From assembly GCF_000971985.1 (NCBI RefSeq), contig NZ_LAQQ01000002.1, positions 434,001 to 498,000 of the forward strand: DNA of 64,000 bases, in the 5' to 3' direction. Origin of the DNA: Paenibacillus dauci. Its GTDB lineage: Bacteria; Bacillota; Bacilli; Paenibacillales; Paenibacillaceae. This document shows positions 43,661 to 52,048 of this stretch, piece by piece (position 1 is the first letter of the stretch; each line of letters opens with the position of its first letter). The position numbers and the translations under genes were made by a program. The notes below the pieces were generated by a model. That model was not told the DNA's origin, did no database searches, and saw only the letters and a list, made by a program, of their open reading frames with translations.

Positions 43661-44563
43661 ATGATGGGCAAAACAAAATGGATAGTTGTTGCTGCGGTAG
43701 CAGGTATGCTGCTCACCAGCTCGGCAGGTGTATATGCAGGTGCAAAAATGGAGAAAATCTCTGCTTTCAAAAATCACGGAATCAGTATCGAACTGGATGG
43801 CAAAGCCTATACGCCAATCAATTCCAATGGAGACAAGATGACGGCGATTACGTATGAAGGCACTACCTATTTACCGATTCGGGCTGTAGGAGAAACACTG
43901 AATTCCAAAGTATTATTTGATGTGATGAACAATAAGATCATGATCCAGTCAGCCAGCGGTAAAGCAGCTGACAGTAGTACCAGCCCAACGACTTCCAAGT
44001 CAGACAGTACAGGGAAAAGTACAGCCGGAACTTCCAGCAGCTCCTCGGGTACAGCGGCTGCAGCCACTACACCTGCTGCTACGAGTACGCCGCCAACCAG
44101 CAGTAAACCTTCAGCAGCTTCCCAGTATATCAGCGCTGCCAATGAGGCCGCCAAAATCACTGCAGGCAATGTAACCGAAGGTCCGATCGGTCCTGTAGTA
44201 GAAGAGGCTGCAGCGCCACCGGTTATCAGTATGACAACAGGTGTGATTACGAGTAAATATCTGCCAACGGATTTCCCGTTTCCAGCCGATGCCGTCAAAG
44301 GAAAAGTAAGTGAACAGGTAGCCGGCGATAAAAAGCAGCTATTCCTGAACTACACTACCCAGGCGAGTCTAAAAGATATCGGAAATGCCTATCTGGCCTA
44401 CTATGCCCCGCATAAGCTGAGCCTGTTCAACAATCAGGTCGATGAGACTGGCTTGAGTATTGCCGGAACGCTGGATGATAAATTCGGCGTAGCCATCCAG
44501 GGCAATCCCATGTCGCTTAAGCCAGGCTATAATGCAGTCGTCGTCACGCTCGCCGAGCAATAA
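43661..44563 (+). CDS. Secreted stalk-domain protein (copper amine oxidase N-like)
   Basis: This 300-residue protein starts at ATG 43661, 7 nt after AGGAG. A signal peptide covers about 1-26. Residues 35-95 form a stalk domain like Cu_amine_oxidN1 (ISIELDGKAYTPINSNGDKM, TYLPIRAVGETLNS). A Ser/Thr/Pro-rich linker follows. The C-terminal domain (about 195-300) is not recognised. Such domains are abundant in Paenibacillus cell-surface proteins and are not enzymes on their own. Confidence 0.78.
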   Translation: MMGKTKWIVVAAVAGMLLTSSAGVYAGAKMEKISAFKNHGISIELDGKAYTPINSNGDKMTAITYEGTTYLPIRAVGETLNSKVLFDVMNNKIMIQSASGKAADSSTSPTTSKSDSTGKSTAGTSSSSSGTAAAATTPAATSTPPTSSKPSAASQYISAANEAAKITAGNVTEGPIGPVVEEAAAPPVISMTTGVITSKYLPTDFPFPADAVKGKVSEQVAGDKKQLFLNYTTQASLKDIGNAYLAYYAPHKLSLFNNQVDETGLSIAGTLDDKFGVAIQGNPMSLKPGYNAVVVTLAEQ

Positions 44564-44625
44564 AACTTCGCAAGATCATCTTTCTCTCCATGATTGCTTT
44601 CTCATCGGATTGCCGATATTTGAAT

Positions 44626-44680
44626 AGCAAAAAAGCGTACCAATTTCCATCAGGAAATAACTAGGTACGCTTTTTTGCTA
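44626..44680. terminator. Strong bidirectional terminator
   Basis: TAGCAAAAAAGCGTACC pairs perfectly with GGTACGCTTTTTTGCTA around a 20-nt loop. Confidence 0.85.
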
Positions 44681-44791
44681 TATTGCTTGCTTATGAAAAC
44701 TATATAAAAATGATGTAACACAAAGCATTTTTATTTGAAGTAAAACCCTTACATACCCTTGTTTTATAGGAATGAATCAAAAACTTTGTAA

Positions 44792-44806
44792 AATTTTCAG
44801 AAAATT
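44792..44806 (+). promoter_or_regulatory. Perfect CodY box upstream of the MATE gene
   Basis: AATTTTCAGAAAATT matches the CodY consensus AATTTTCWGAAAATT at all 15 positions. It lies 162 nt before the ATG. The rest of the 290-nt leader is AT-rich; two short stems (CTTCATG/CGTGAAG near 44890 and GCAGTT/AACTGC near 44920) are seen but no ORF with a ribosome site. Confidence 0.75.
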
Positions 44807-44968
44807 TCAATTTTAGTAGTGCAATCGGAAAATGGATATGCTAAGATACGTAGAGTTTTACAGATACCCGTCGTACTTGATCATTCATCTTCATGTAAAA
44901 ACGTGAAGATTTTGCAGTTATCAACTGCCATATTAATACCTACTATGAACACAAAGGAAGGTGACATC

Positions 44969-46384
44969 ATGAGCGCTATGAACCCTACACACGATAACAG
45001 CCCGGCAGCTGACAAACAGTTTAACCTGTTCCGTCTGACCTGGCCGATTTTCCTCGAGGTATTCCTGTTTATGTTAATGGGAATCGTCGACACATTAATG
45101 TTGAGCGATGTATCCGATAATGCAGTAGCAGCTGTCGGCACATCCAATCAGGTTATTTCAATCGCTATACTGATCCTGGAGGTAATCGGCAACGGGGCCG
45201 CTATCGTCGTAGCCCAGTACATTGGATCGCGCAAAGTACTGGAGGCGAGCCGGATTACGGCACTGGCGATTACGCTGAACCTGTCGGTCGGTCTGCTCCT
45301 GAGTACCACCTTCCTGTTGTTCGGTGGGCACCTGATGGCAGCCATGCATTTGCAGGGTGAGATTCTGGCGCTGGCAGAGAGCTATATCGCGATTGTCGGC
45401 GGAGCCATTTTCCTGCAAGCTCTGATCAATACACTGGCGGCGGTTATCCGTACGTACGGATTTACCAAAGAAACGATGTTTGTCTCGGTATTTATGAACG
45501 TATTGCACGTTGGACTGAACTATCTGCTGATCTTCGGTCACTGGGGTCTGCCGCAAATGGGCGTGCAGGGCGCAGCGATCTCCACGATCGTCAGCCGTCT
45601 CGTATGTGTGGTCATCTTCTTCTGGTTGATGTACCGCGTGATGGAAGTACGTATTCAGATTGCCGATTACTTCCGGATGTCCAAAGAATATATTCTCAAA
45701 ATCCTGAAAATCGGCGTACCTTCTGCAGTAGAGCAAGTGACTTACCAGATGTGCCAGCTGGTCTTCGTATTCTATGTAACGTATCTGGGCAGTGAAGCGA
45801 TGGCTTCCCGCCAGTATGCGAATAATATTTCCACCTTTATCTATCTGTTCAGTATTGCGATCGGTATGGGTACAGCGATTATCGTCGGTCGTCTGGTCGG
45901 TGCGAACCGCAAGGAAGAAGCCTATCACCGCGTCTGGAACAGTGTAAAATGGGCAATGGGCGCAACGCTGGTCATGGATGTAATCATCATTCTGATGCGC
46001 GAGCCGCTGATCGGCATGTTTACCAGCAATCCGGAAGTCATCCGCATGGCGTCACAGGTGATCCTGCTCAGCTTCCTGCTGGAGACCGGACGGACCTGCA
46101 ATATCGTGATTATCAACTCGCTCCGTGCTTCGGGCGATGCCAAGTTCCCGGTCTATATGGGACTGATCTCCATGGTATGCATGAGTCTGCCGCTCGGTTA
46201 TCTGTTTGTATTCAAAATGGATCTTGGACTCGCAGGCATCTGGCTGGCGATCGCTGCCGATGAGTGGGTGCGGGCTGTTATTATGTACTTCCGCTGGAAG
46301 AGCAGAGCCTGGCAGAAACACTCTCTGGTGCAGCACGATGAACCGGAAACACCGGAAAATGTACCAATGGCTGCTCCGGTCTGA
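44969..46384 (+). CDS. MATE family efflux transporter
   Basis: This 471-residue transporter has twelve predicted helices in two MATE halves. Signatures include FRLTWPIFLEVFLFMLMGIV near the N-terminus and the GVQGAAISTIVSRL segment of the family. AAGGAAGGTGACATC precedes ATG 44969; the frame extends 50 codons upstream without a ribosome site. It should expel drugs or metabolites by Na+ or H+ antiport. A CodY box in the leader predicts induction on starvation. Confidence 0.88.
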   Translation: MSAMNPTHDNSPAADKQFNLFRLTWPIFLEVFLFMLMGIVDTLMLSDVSDNAVAAVGTSNQVISIAILILEVIGNGAAIVVAQYIGSRKVLEASRITALAITLNLSVGLLLSTTFLLFGGHLMAAMHLQGEILALAESYIAIVGGAIFLQALINTLAAVIRTYGFTKETMFVSVFMNVLHVGLNYLLIFGHWGLPQMGVQGAAISTIVSRLVCVVIFFWLMYRVMEVRIQIADYFRMSKEYILKILKIGVPSAVEQVTYQMCQLVFVFYVTYLGSEAMASRQYANNISTFIYLFSIAIGMGTAIIVGRLVGANRKEEAYHRVWNSVKWAMGATLVMDVIIILMREPLIGMFTSNPEVIRMASQVILLSFLLETGRTCNIVIINSLRASGDAKFPVYMGLISMVCMSLPLGYLFVFKMDLGLAGIWLAIAADEWVRAVIMYFRWKSRAWQKHSLVQHDEPETPENVPMAAPV

Positions 46385-46450
46385 TCGGTCAGGTATTCGG
46401 CACGGTTCAGGGATTGTCCAACTATTCATATAAGATCGCTATATTTTTAC

Positions 46451-46506
46451 AAAACCGTCTTTTTCCGGTATCCTAAGCAAAGGATCGCCGGAAAGGCGGT
46501 TTTTTT
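46451..46506 (+). terminator. Terminator after the MATE gene
   Basis: A long stem (AAAACCGTCTTTTTCCGG with its near complement ending AAAGGCGGTTTT) is followed by a T-run. Confidence 0.8.
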
Positions 46507-46543
46507 ATATCAGTCTCATCATTTATGAAATGGAGGAATGAAT

Positions 46544-47590
46544 ATGTCATTCACGAAATGGGCAGCCACGGGTGCACTGGCGCTGCTGCTTACAGGCACG
46601 GTTGGATTTGCCGGAGATGAGACCAAAGCGGAGGCAGCCAGTGTACTTGGTTACTATACGCCGGATGATGCATCCTATCAGGCGCTTACCACCTACCATA
46701 ATTATTTAACCGGTGTCTCTACCGATTCTTTTAACATGAATGCATCTGGCGGAGTAGTGGGTGATGTACCCACAAAGGCGCTATCCTACGCCAAGGCTAA
46801 TCATCTGGCGACGTATGCCTGCTTCTCGAACTTTGGTACGAGCGATTTTGATCCCGATCTGGCGCATGTCATTCTGACGAATTCATCGGTCCGCCAGAAA
46901 GCAGTTCAGAATATTGTGAATACGGTGAAGAAGAATGGCTATACCGGAGTGAATATTGATTTTGAAAGTGTGATGGCTGGAGATCGCAATGCCTTGACCG
47001 GCTTTGTAAAATCGGTCTCGGATGCACTGCGTCCAGCAGGATACAAAGTGATCGTCTCGGTTCCCGCCAAGACGGAGGATGATCCATCCAATGGCTGGTC
47101 GGGTGCGTACAACTATGCGGCACTTGGCGCATCGGTCGATTTCCTCCAGGTCATGACCTACGATGAGCACGGACCATGGTCCGAACCGGGATCTGTAGCC
47201 AGCAAAGGATGGATCGAAGATTCCTTGAAATTCTCCGTCTCTCAGGTCGCTGCATCCAAAGTGCTGATCGGTCTGCCGGATTACGGTTACGACTGGAACC
47301 TGACGACAGGTCGTGAAGAAGATCATCATCAGATCGCCGGCAAAAAGATCGCTGCCCTGGTGAAGAAAGCCGGAGCGGCGGTGAAATGGGATGCAGCAAC
47401 GTCATCCCCTTACTTTAACTATACGGACAGCCAGGGCAGCAAGCATGTGGTCTGGTATGAGAATGCACGCAGCATAGAGGAAAAAGCCCATCTGGTACCA
47501 GCCTACAAATTGGGTGGCGCCTCCGTCTGGGCATTGGGTATGGAAGATAATACGTTCTGGGCAGCTGTCCAAAAAGGCATGAAGCCATAA
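46544..47590 (+). CDS. GH18 glycosyl hydrolase, spore-cortex SleL/YdhD-like
   Basis: This 348-residue exported enzyme starts at ATG 46544, 7 nt after GGAGG. A signal peptide covers about 1-31 (KAEAA). The GH18 motif NIDFE is at 137-141; Glu141 is the catalytic acid in a motif of the YaaH/SleL subgroup. VSVPAKTEDDPSNGWSGAYN and DFLQVMTYDEHGPWSEPGSV are family segments. LysM repeats of typical SleL are missing. It likely acts on peptidoglycan or chitin-like N-acetylglucosamine polymers. Confidence 0.85.
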   Translation: MSFTKWAATGALALLLTGTVGFAGDETKAEAASVLGYYTPDDASYQALTTYHNYLTGVSTDSFNMNASGGVVGDVPTKALSYAKANHLATYACFSNFGTSDFDPDLAHVILTNSSVRQKAVQNIVNTVKKNGYTGVNIDFESVMAGDRNALTGFVKSVSDALRPAGYKVIVSVPAKTEDDPSNGWSGAYNYAALGASVDFLQVMTYDEHGPWSEPGSVASKGWIEDSLKFSVSQVAASKVLIGLPDYGYDWNLTTGREEDHHQIAGKKIAALVKKAGAAVKWDAATSSPYFNYTDSQGSKHVVWYENARSIEEKAHLVPAYKLGGASVWALGMEDNTFWAAVQKGMKP

Positions 47591-47626
47591 TCATGCAGCG
47601 TTAGAAGAAAAGTCGAATACATGAGA

Positions 47627-47658
47627 AAGGCTGCATATCTTTATATGCAGTCCTTTTT
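47627..47658 (+). terminator. Terminator after the GH18 gene
   Basis: AAAGGCTGCATAT pairs with ATATGCAGTCCTTT around CTTT (one mismatch), followed by T-run. Confidence 0.75.
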
Positions 47659-47665
47659 GTGTCCA

Positions 47666-48643
47666 TTAGCGGATAGAGATGGCGAGCAGGGTGAACCAAT
47701 TATCCTGAGGATTCAGATGGGTGGCGATAAAGCCGTGGCTATTCAGCCAATCCAGCAGAAACTCTGCATGGGACCCATTCCCGTCAGAGAGGATACTGGT
47801 GCGATCGGTAATACAGATACGCCCGTGCGGTTTTAGCACACGCTGAATCTCCGGCAGAGCCAGCAGTTGCTGCTCGGCGCTCAGATGCCGAAGAGTGAAG
47901 CTGGAGACGACAAAATCGAAATACTGATCCGGATAAGGGATCGCCAGCAGATTGCCAATGCGCAGATCCATTTCCGGGAACTTGGAGCGGCACTGCTTGA
48001 GCATCTCCTGGGATTGATCGACACCAGACATGCGTATTCCTCGCCGCAGCAGCCTGCCCGCCAGATTGCCGGTACCGGTCCCCAGATCCAGACCATGTTC
48101 TGCTGCAATGCCCTGAATAGCACTCGCTGTGCTGTCCAGGGCTTTTTCGTAATCTGGGTATTCCCCGGTCTCGGTCTGTACATAGTCATCGTGATTTGAC
48201 GCTCGCTGGTCAAAGTCCCAGTGATCCTGCCAGTTCTGGCGCATCTCCCGCAGCTTCCGGGAATGGTCGGCCAGCTGATAGATTTCCCCGATCGGCAGCT
48301 CCTGTCGACTGCGCAGCAGCTCAATCATCTGTGCCGTAGTCTCGGTCATTCGCTTCATCTCCAGCCACTGGGTCGTCAGGAGCGAATGCTGCAGTTCCAG
48401 ATAGTAACGCAGCCGCTCGTTGTCCGGCAGACCGGTCGGTTCCAGTACATTGCGTATATCCTTGAGCGGCATACCGGCTTCACGCAGGGCAATAATCGTC
48501 TGCAGCCGCCAGATATCTTCTTCCACAAATACCCGATACTGATTGTCCTGCTGCCGGGCAGGCTCCAATAATCCATGCTGTTCATAGAAACGGATCGTGC
48601 GTGAGGTGATGCCGAGCTTACGCGCCAGTTCGTTAATTTTCAT
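47666..48643 (-). CDS. MerR regulator fused to a SAM methyltransferase
   Basis: This 325-residue fusion has an N-terminal MerR HTH (residues 1-70: MKINELARKLGITSRTIRFY, YRVFVEEDIWRLQTI) and a dimerisation coil (about 75-130). A class I methyltransferase follows (about 165-325) with SAM motif I LDLGTGTGNLAG (185-196), GVDQSQEML (acidic motif II) and motif post-I FDFVVSSFTLRH. ATG 48643 was chosen from the MerR alignment. Such fusions occur in Bacillales; the effector and methyl acceptor are unknown. It is divergent from the next gene. Confidence 0.88.
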   Translation of the reverse strand: MKINELARKLGITSRTIRFYEQHGLLEPARQQDNQYRVFVEEDIWRLQTIIALREAGMPLKDIRNVLEPTGLPDNERLRYYLELQHSLLTTQWLEMKRMTETTAQMIELLRSRQELPIGEIYQLADHSRKLREMRQNWQDHWDFDQRASNHDDYVQTETGEYPDYEKALDSTASAIQGIAAEHGLDLGTGTGNLAGRLLRRGIRMSGVDQSQEMLKQCRSKFPEMDLRIGNLLAIPYPDQYFDFVVSSFTLRHLSAEQQLLALPEIQRVLKPHGRICITDRTSILSDGNGSHAEFLLDWLNSHGFIATHLNPQDNWFTLLAISIR

Positions 48644-48744
48644 CAGATTCCTTACCACCTTAATAAATTGCTGTATTGTACCGTTATAGTCTATAGATAT
48701 TCTGCAATACTTAAGCCTGATTATAACCAAAAGGGGATAGATAT

Positions 48745-49872
48745 ATGAAGAAATTTACGACTGTACTGCTTACCTGTCTGCTCGTTACCAGCATGGCAGC
48801 AGGCACCGTTATGGCCAAATCGGATCAAGGTGGCAAATCATCCAAATCCAGTTCCGCCAGCTCCAAATCCGAGAATAAGTCCAAAGATCGGGCGAAGCCG
48901 GAAGATAGCACCAGTACGGTAACTGCAGTGCCAACCGATAGCAGCCAACCTGTATCGGAACCGGCTGCTCCTGCTGTGGAACCACCAGTCGCAGAACCCG
49001 CGGTCACAGAGCCTGCACCGACTGTACAGCCAAAGCCGCCAGCGGAAGATACCAAAGCGAACACGGAGCAGGTGAACGAAAAAGAGAAACAAAAGAAAGA
49101 AAAACAAAATAACGGAAATGGCAACGGTAAAGCGAACGGCCATTCCAAAGATAAAGTGGAAGATAGCGCAGCCGGCGTAACCGACGATGTATATGGTAGC
49201 GGCAAAGGCAAGCAGGGATATAAAGGTCTGCTCCATGCCATCAATAATGTAAAAGACAAGCCTGCCGGACAAGTACTGGCCAATCTCTTGCTCACCCAAT
49301 ACGAGACACAGCTGACCCCGGAAATGCAGGCAGAACTGGAACAAATCCAGAACTCCAAAGAAGCACTGGAAAAAGCCACTGATCTGCTGGAAGAGAGCGG
49401 CAATGTAGACGATGCCGCTGCCCTGCAGGAGCAGGTGGTCCAATCGGACGTTACCGATCTTGACAGCTACAAGCGTCTGGATGAATTATCCGACCAGACC
49501 GCGGCTGACCCGGATGCAATGAATCTGTTCGTCAACGGTACGTCTTACACAGATGCAGAGCCTGTGGTTCAGGATGGAACGACTCTGGTTCCTTTCCGCG
49601 TTGTCTCGGAAGCACTGAATGCCAAAGTAACATGGAATGCCAAGGATCAATCGGTCACTGTGGTAAAGGATGGTCAGACCGTCAAGCTGTATGTAAATAA
49701 AAAGAATGCAGTAGTGAACGGTAAAACAGTAAGTTTACAGGCGGCACCCATGATGAAAAACGGCTCCACCCGTGTACCGGTACGCGTGATCAGCGAAGCA
49801 CTGGGAGCTACAGTGAAGTGGGAACCAGTGAGTGAGTCCGTTGTCATTTATGAAGAAAAAGCGTCCACCTGA
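48745..49872 (+). CDS. Secreted stalk-domain protein with Lys-rich linker
   Basis: This 375-residue exported protein has a signal peptide (about 1-24). A low-complexity Ser/Lys then Pro/Ala-rich region covers 27-140. A helical region (GLLHAINNVKDKPAGQVLAN, then NSKEALEKATDLLEE) follows. A C-terminal copper amine oxidase N-like stalk domain spans about 255-370, with the double motif LVPFRVVSEALNAKVTWN and RVPVRVISEALGATVKWE. AAAAGGGG precedes the ATG. Likely a cell-surface structural protein, divergent from the MerR fusion. Confidence 0.82.
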   Translation: MKKFTTVLLTCLLVTSMAAGTVMAKSDQGGKSSKSSSASSKSENKSKDRAKPEDSTSTVTAVPTDSSQPVSEPAAPAVEPPVAEPAVTEPAPTVQPKPPAEDTKANTEQVNEKEKQKKEKQNNGNGNGKANGHSKDKVEDSAAGVTDDVYGSGKGKQGYKGLLHAINNVKDKPAGQVLANLLLTQYETQLTPEMQAELEQIQNSKEALEKATDLLEESGNVDDAAALQEQVVQSDVTDLDSYKRLDELSDQTAADPDAMNLFVNGTSYTDAEPVVQDGTTLVPFRVVSEALNAKVTWNAKDQSVTVVKDGQTVKLYVNKKNAVVNGKTVSLQAAPMMKNGSTRVPVRVISEALGATVKWEPVSESVVIYEEKAST

Positions 49873-49921
49873 TTCTGTAATACAAGAAAATTAACGCAAA
49901 CAATTGATAAAATATAAAAAT

Positions 49922-49975
49922 CAAAAAGTCATCCTCAAGAGACATAGATATGTTCTTCAAAAGGATGACTTTTTG
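49922..49975. terminator. Strong terminator between convergent genes
   Basis: CAAAAAGTCATCCT pairs perfectly with AGGATGACTTTTTG around a 26-nt loop. Confidence 0.85.
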
Positions 49976-50060
49976 ATGTGAGACATAAACATACATACTT
50001 TCATCATACCGCTTTATAACCCAACAAGAATTACAGAGATAATGTATACGAAATACAAAT

Positions 50061-50597
50061 TTATTGAGGTTGATCAATACTTTTTATAATCACCCAAACC
50101 AAAGCATTATAGTTTCCCTGATTTTTGCTATAAATCAAAGAAAGTTGAATTCCATGTTTTTGGTCAGTATAATCTCGGGAGGATAGACCTTGCTCACTAT
50201 CATATTCTGTATTTCCGTAATTTTCTCCCAGGATCGTTACGGCATTATCCAGATTGGATATGGGTGTATTGTTAATTTCAAAATGTTGGTTTCCTTCATC
50301 TGTAGTCGTCTGAATGGCTGTTATAATTTTTTGATCATTATATGTGACTGAGAAGTTTTTGAAATGGTAGCTATTTTTTTGAGGCAATAAATCCTGTCTT
50401 GAGCCGTATTGATCCTTTTCTAATTGATTTAGCGATTCTCCCGGCTTGATATGGTATATCGTGACATTAGATAAATCCGTATCTTTCAATGTATTCGTGT
50501 TCAACTTTGCAGCAATGAATACCATTGCAACCACAGCAATAATGAGAATCAAAAGAAAAATAAAATACTTTTTTTTACTCGTAGATACACTATTCAT
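50061..50597 (-). CDS. AT-rich membrane-anchored protein of unknown function
   Basis: This 178-residue protein has a single N-terminal helix (about 10-32, IFLLILIIAVVAMVFIAA) and an extracytoplasmic domain rich in polar residues (YHIKPGESLNQLEKDQYGSR; NAVTILGENYGNTEYDSEQG). It has no lipobox or catalytic motif I recognise. It is more AT-rich than its neighbours. AAGGAGAACT precedes the ATG. A horizontally acquired gene is possible. Confidence 0.6.
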   Translation of the reverse strand: MNSVSTSKKKYFIFLLILIIAVVAMVFIAAKLNTNTLKDTDLSNVTIYHIKPGESLNQLEKDQYGSRQDLLPQKNSYHFKNFSVTYNDQKIITAIQTTTDEGNQHFEINNTPISNLDNAVTILGENYGNTEYDSEQGLSSRDYTDQKHGIQLSLIYSKNQGNYNALVWVIIKSIDQPQ

Positions 50598-50777
50598 AGT
50601 TCTCCTTAATAGTAATTGATCTCATAACCGTTTTTAATAGTATTTATAATTCATGAAATGGAAATAAATTGTAAGTAAAGGTTAACATACCGTGTATCTA
50701 TCTTGTCAAATAACTCACAAGAATTACAAATTTTCAAAAATACATAAAAAGCTGAGTCTGCAATACATATAAAGGTC

Positions 50778-51230
50778 TTAACCATACTTCTGCTGATGCT
50801 CTTTTTTCATGCGGATATAGTCGGGGTCTTGTTTGGCTTCATCCCATTTGACTTTGAAAATGCGCGCAGATTCGGCTTTGACCGGATCGCTGGTGTATGG
50901 GAGAATCTCGCCATTCTCGTCGTACTTGCGGCCACCTTTGTGATTGGTGTAGCGGCGTGCACGGGTATAACCCATCTGCAGGAACTTGCGTGCCATGTCC
51001 ATGCCGACAAAATCATTGTTTTCCTTGTATTCGAGGAACATGGAATAGATTTTCTCCGAAGATTCCGTAGCGATCTCCGGTGTTTTGAAGCGCCAGTGGG
51101 GTAGAATCTCGCCTTTGTAGGGTTCGACCATTAGCACGCCCTGTTCTCCTTTGCCGACGCGATACAGCTCGGGATGTTCGCGCAGATCCAGTGTAGAGTA
51201 GTCGATATCGTAGTTGAATTTCTCGGGCAT
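50778..51230 (-). CDS. DUF4385 family protein
   Basis: This 150-residue soluble protein matches DUF4385: NYDIDYSTLDLREHPELYRV, then GEQGVLMVEPYKGEILPHWR, and a basic, Gly-containing stretch RARRYTNHKGGRKYD. The family is short, widespread in bacteria and phages, and has no known function. AAAGGAGCG precedes the ATG. It is a monocistronic gene. Confidence 0.85.
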   Translation of the reverse strand: MPEKFNYDIDYSTLDLREHPELYRVGKGEQGVLMVEPYKGEILPHWRFKTPEIATESSEKIYSMFLEYKENNDFVGMDMARKFLQMGYTRARRYTNHKGGRKYDENGEILPYTSDPVKAESARIFKVKWDEAKQDPDYIRMKKEHQQKYG

Positions 51231-51410
51231 ATTGATCGCTCCTTTGAATAATAGCTTTATTGCTTATTACCCGTTATCTGGTAAGATGGAGCTGGAAAGT
51301 AAGGTCTGCTGGATACTAAATAGCAGCAAAGAAAACAGCAAAGCATCTATAGCATCTCAATGTACATATCAATACATGTCGATCCGATATGAAAATGGAG
51401 AGTGAAAAGT

Positions 51411-51920
51411 GTGAACGTAACGATTGGCGGGTTGTTGATAGCAGCCTTTCTACAAATGGCATCCCCTCAGAACTATGTGATTGATGGGCCGTCCATGCAG
51501 CCTACGCTCAAAACCGGAGATCGTGTGACGGTGACGGCTGCAGCCGAGAATGAAATTCATCGCGGCGATCTGATTCTGTATCAGGCACCCGAGGGCAGAG
51601 AATTCGTCAAGCGGGTCATCGCCCTTCCGGGAGAAAAGGTTAAAATGAAAGGCGACAAAACGTGGATTAACGGAAAAGTCATTCAGGAGCCTTATATTCA
51701 AAAAGCAGTTCAGCAAGCACATGATCAGCACTATACGTATAATATCAACGACTTCCCGACCAGTGCCAAAGAAGATAATCGTGTTGCTCCGCATAGCTTT
51801 TTTGTTCTCGGAGATAATCGTTCCAATAGCCAGGACAGCCGGATGACAGGCTTTGTCCCGATCGAAGAGGTCAAAGGGAAAGTAACCAAAATCAACGGTC
51901 GCTCCGTGAGCACTAAATAG
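51411..51920 (+). CDS. Signal peptidase I, short N-terminal anchor
   Basis: This 169-residue type I signal peptidase cleaves signal peptides of exported proteins at the outer face of the membrane. Catalytic Ser28 (DGPSMQPTL) and Lys67 (FVKRVIALPGE) are present; the later GDNRSNSQDSR box is intact. GTG 51411 is preferred, 10 nt after ATGGAG; GTG 51402 is the alternative. The N-terminal anchor (about residues 3-16) is shorter and weaker than in SipS, so the membrane attachment is unusual. Single gene. Confidence 0.88.
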   Translation: MNVTIGGLLIAAFLQMASPQNYVIDGPSMQPTLKTGDRVTVTAAAENEIHRGDLILYQAPEGREFVKRVIALPGEKVKMKGDKTWINGKVIQEPYIQKAVQQAHDQHYTYNINDFPTSAKEDNRVAPHSFFVLGDNRSNSQDSRMTGFVPIEEVKGKVTKINGRSVSTK

Positions 51921-51989
51921 ATAATAGAGTAGATCAACAAGCTATGAATCCTCGCGCACTTTGTTCCAGGCAGGATGATAGTAGATATG

Positions 51990-52029
51990 AAAAATCCCCC
52001 GTACTCTGGAACGAGTACAGGGGATTTTT
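51990..52029. terminator. Bidirectional terminator between the signal peptidase and antiporter genes
   Basis: AAAAATCCCC and GGGGATTTTT, with inner GTACTC/GAGTAC, form one long stem. Confidence 0.88.
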
Positions 52030-52048
52030 CGTCCTGGCTTCAATAGTA

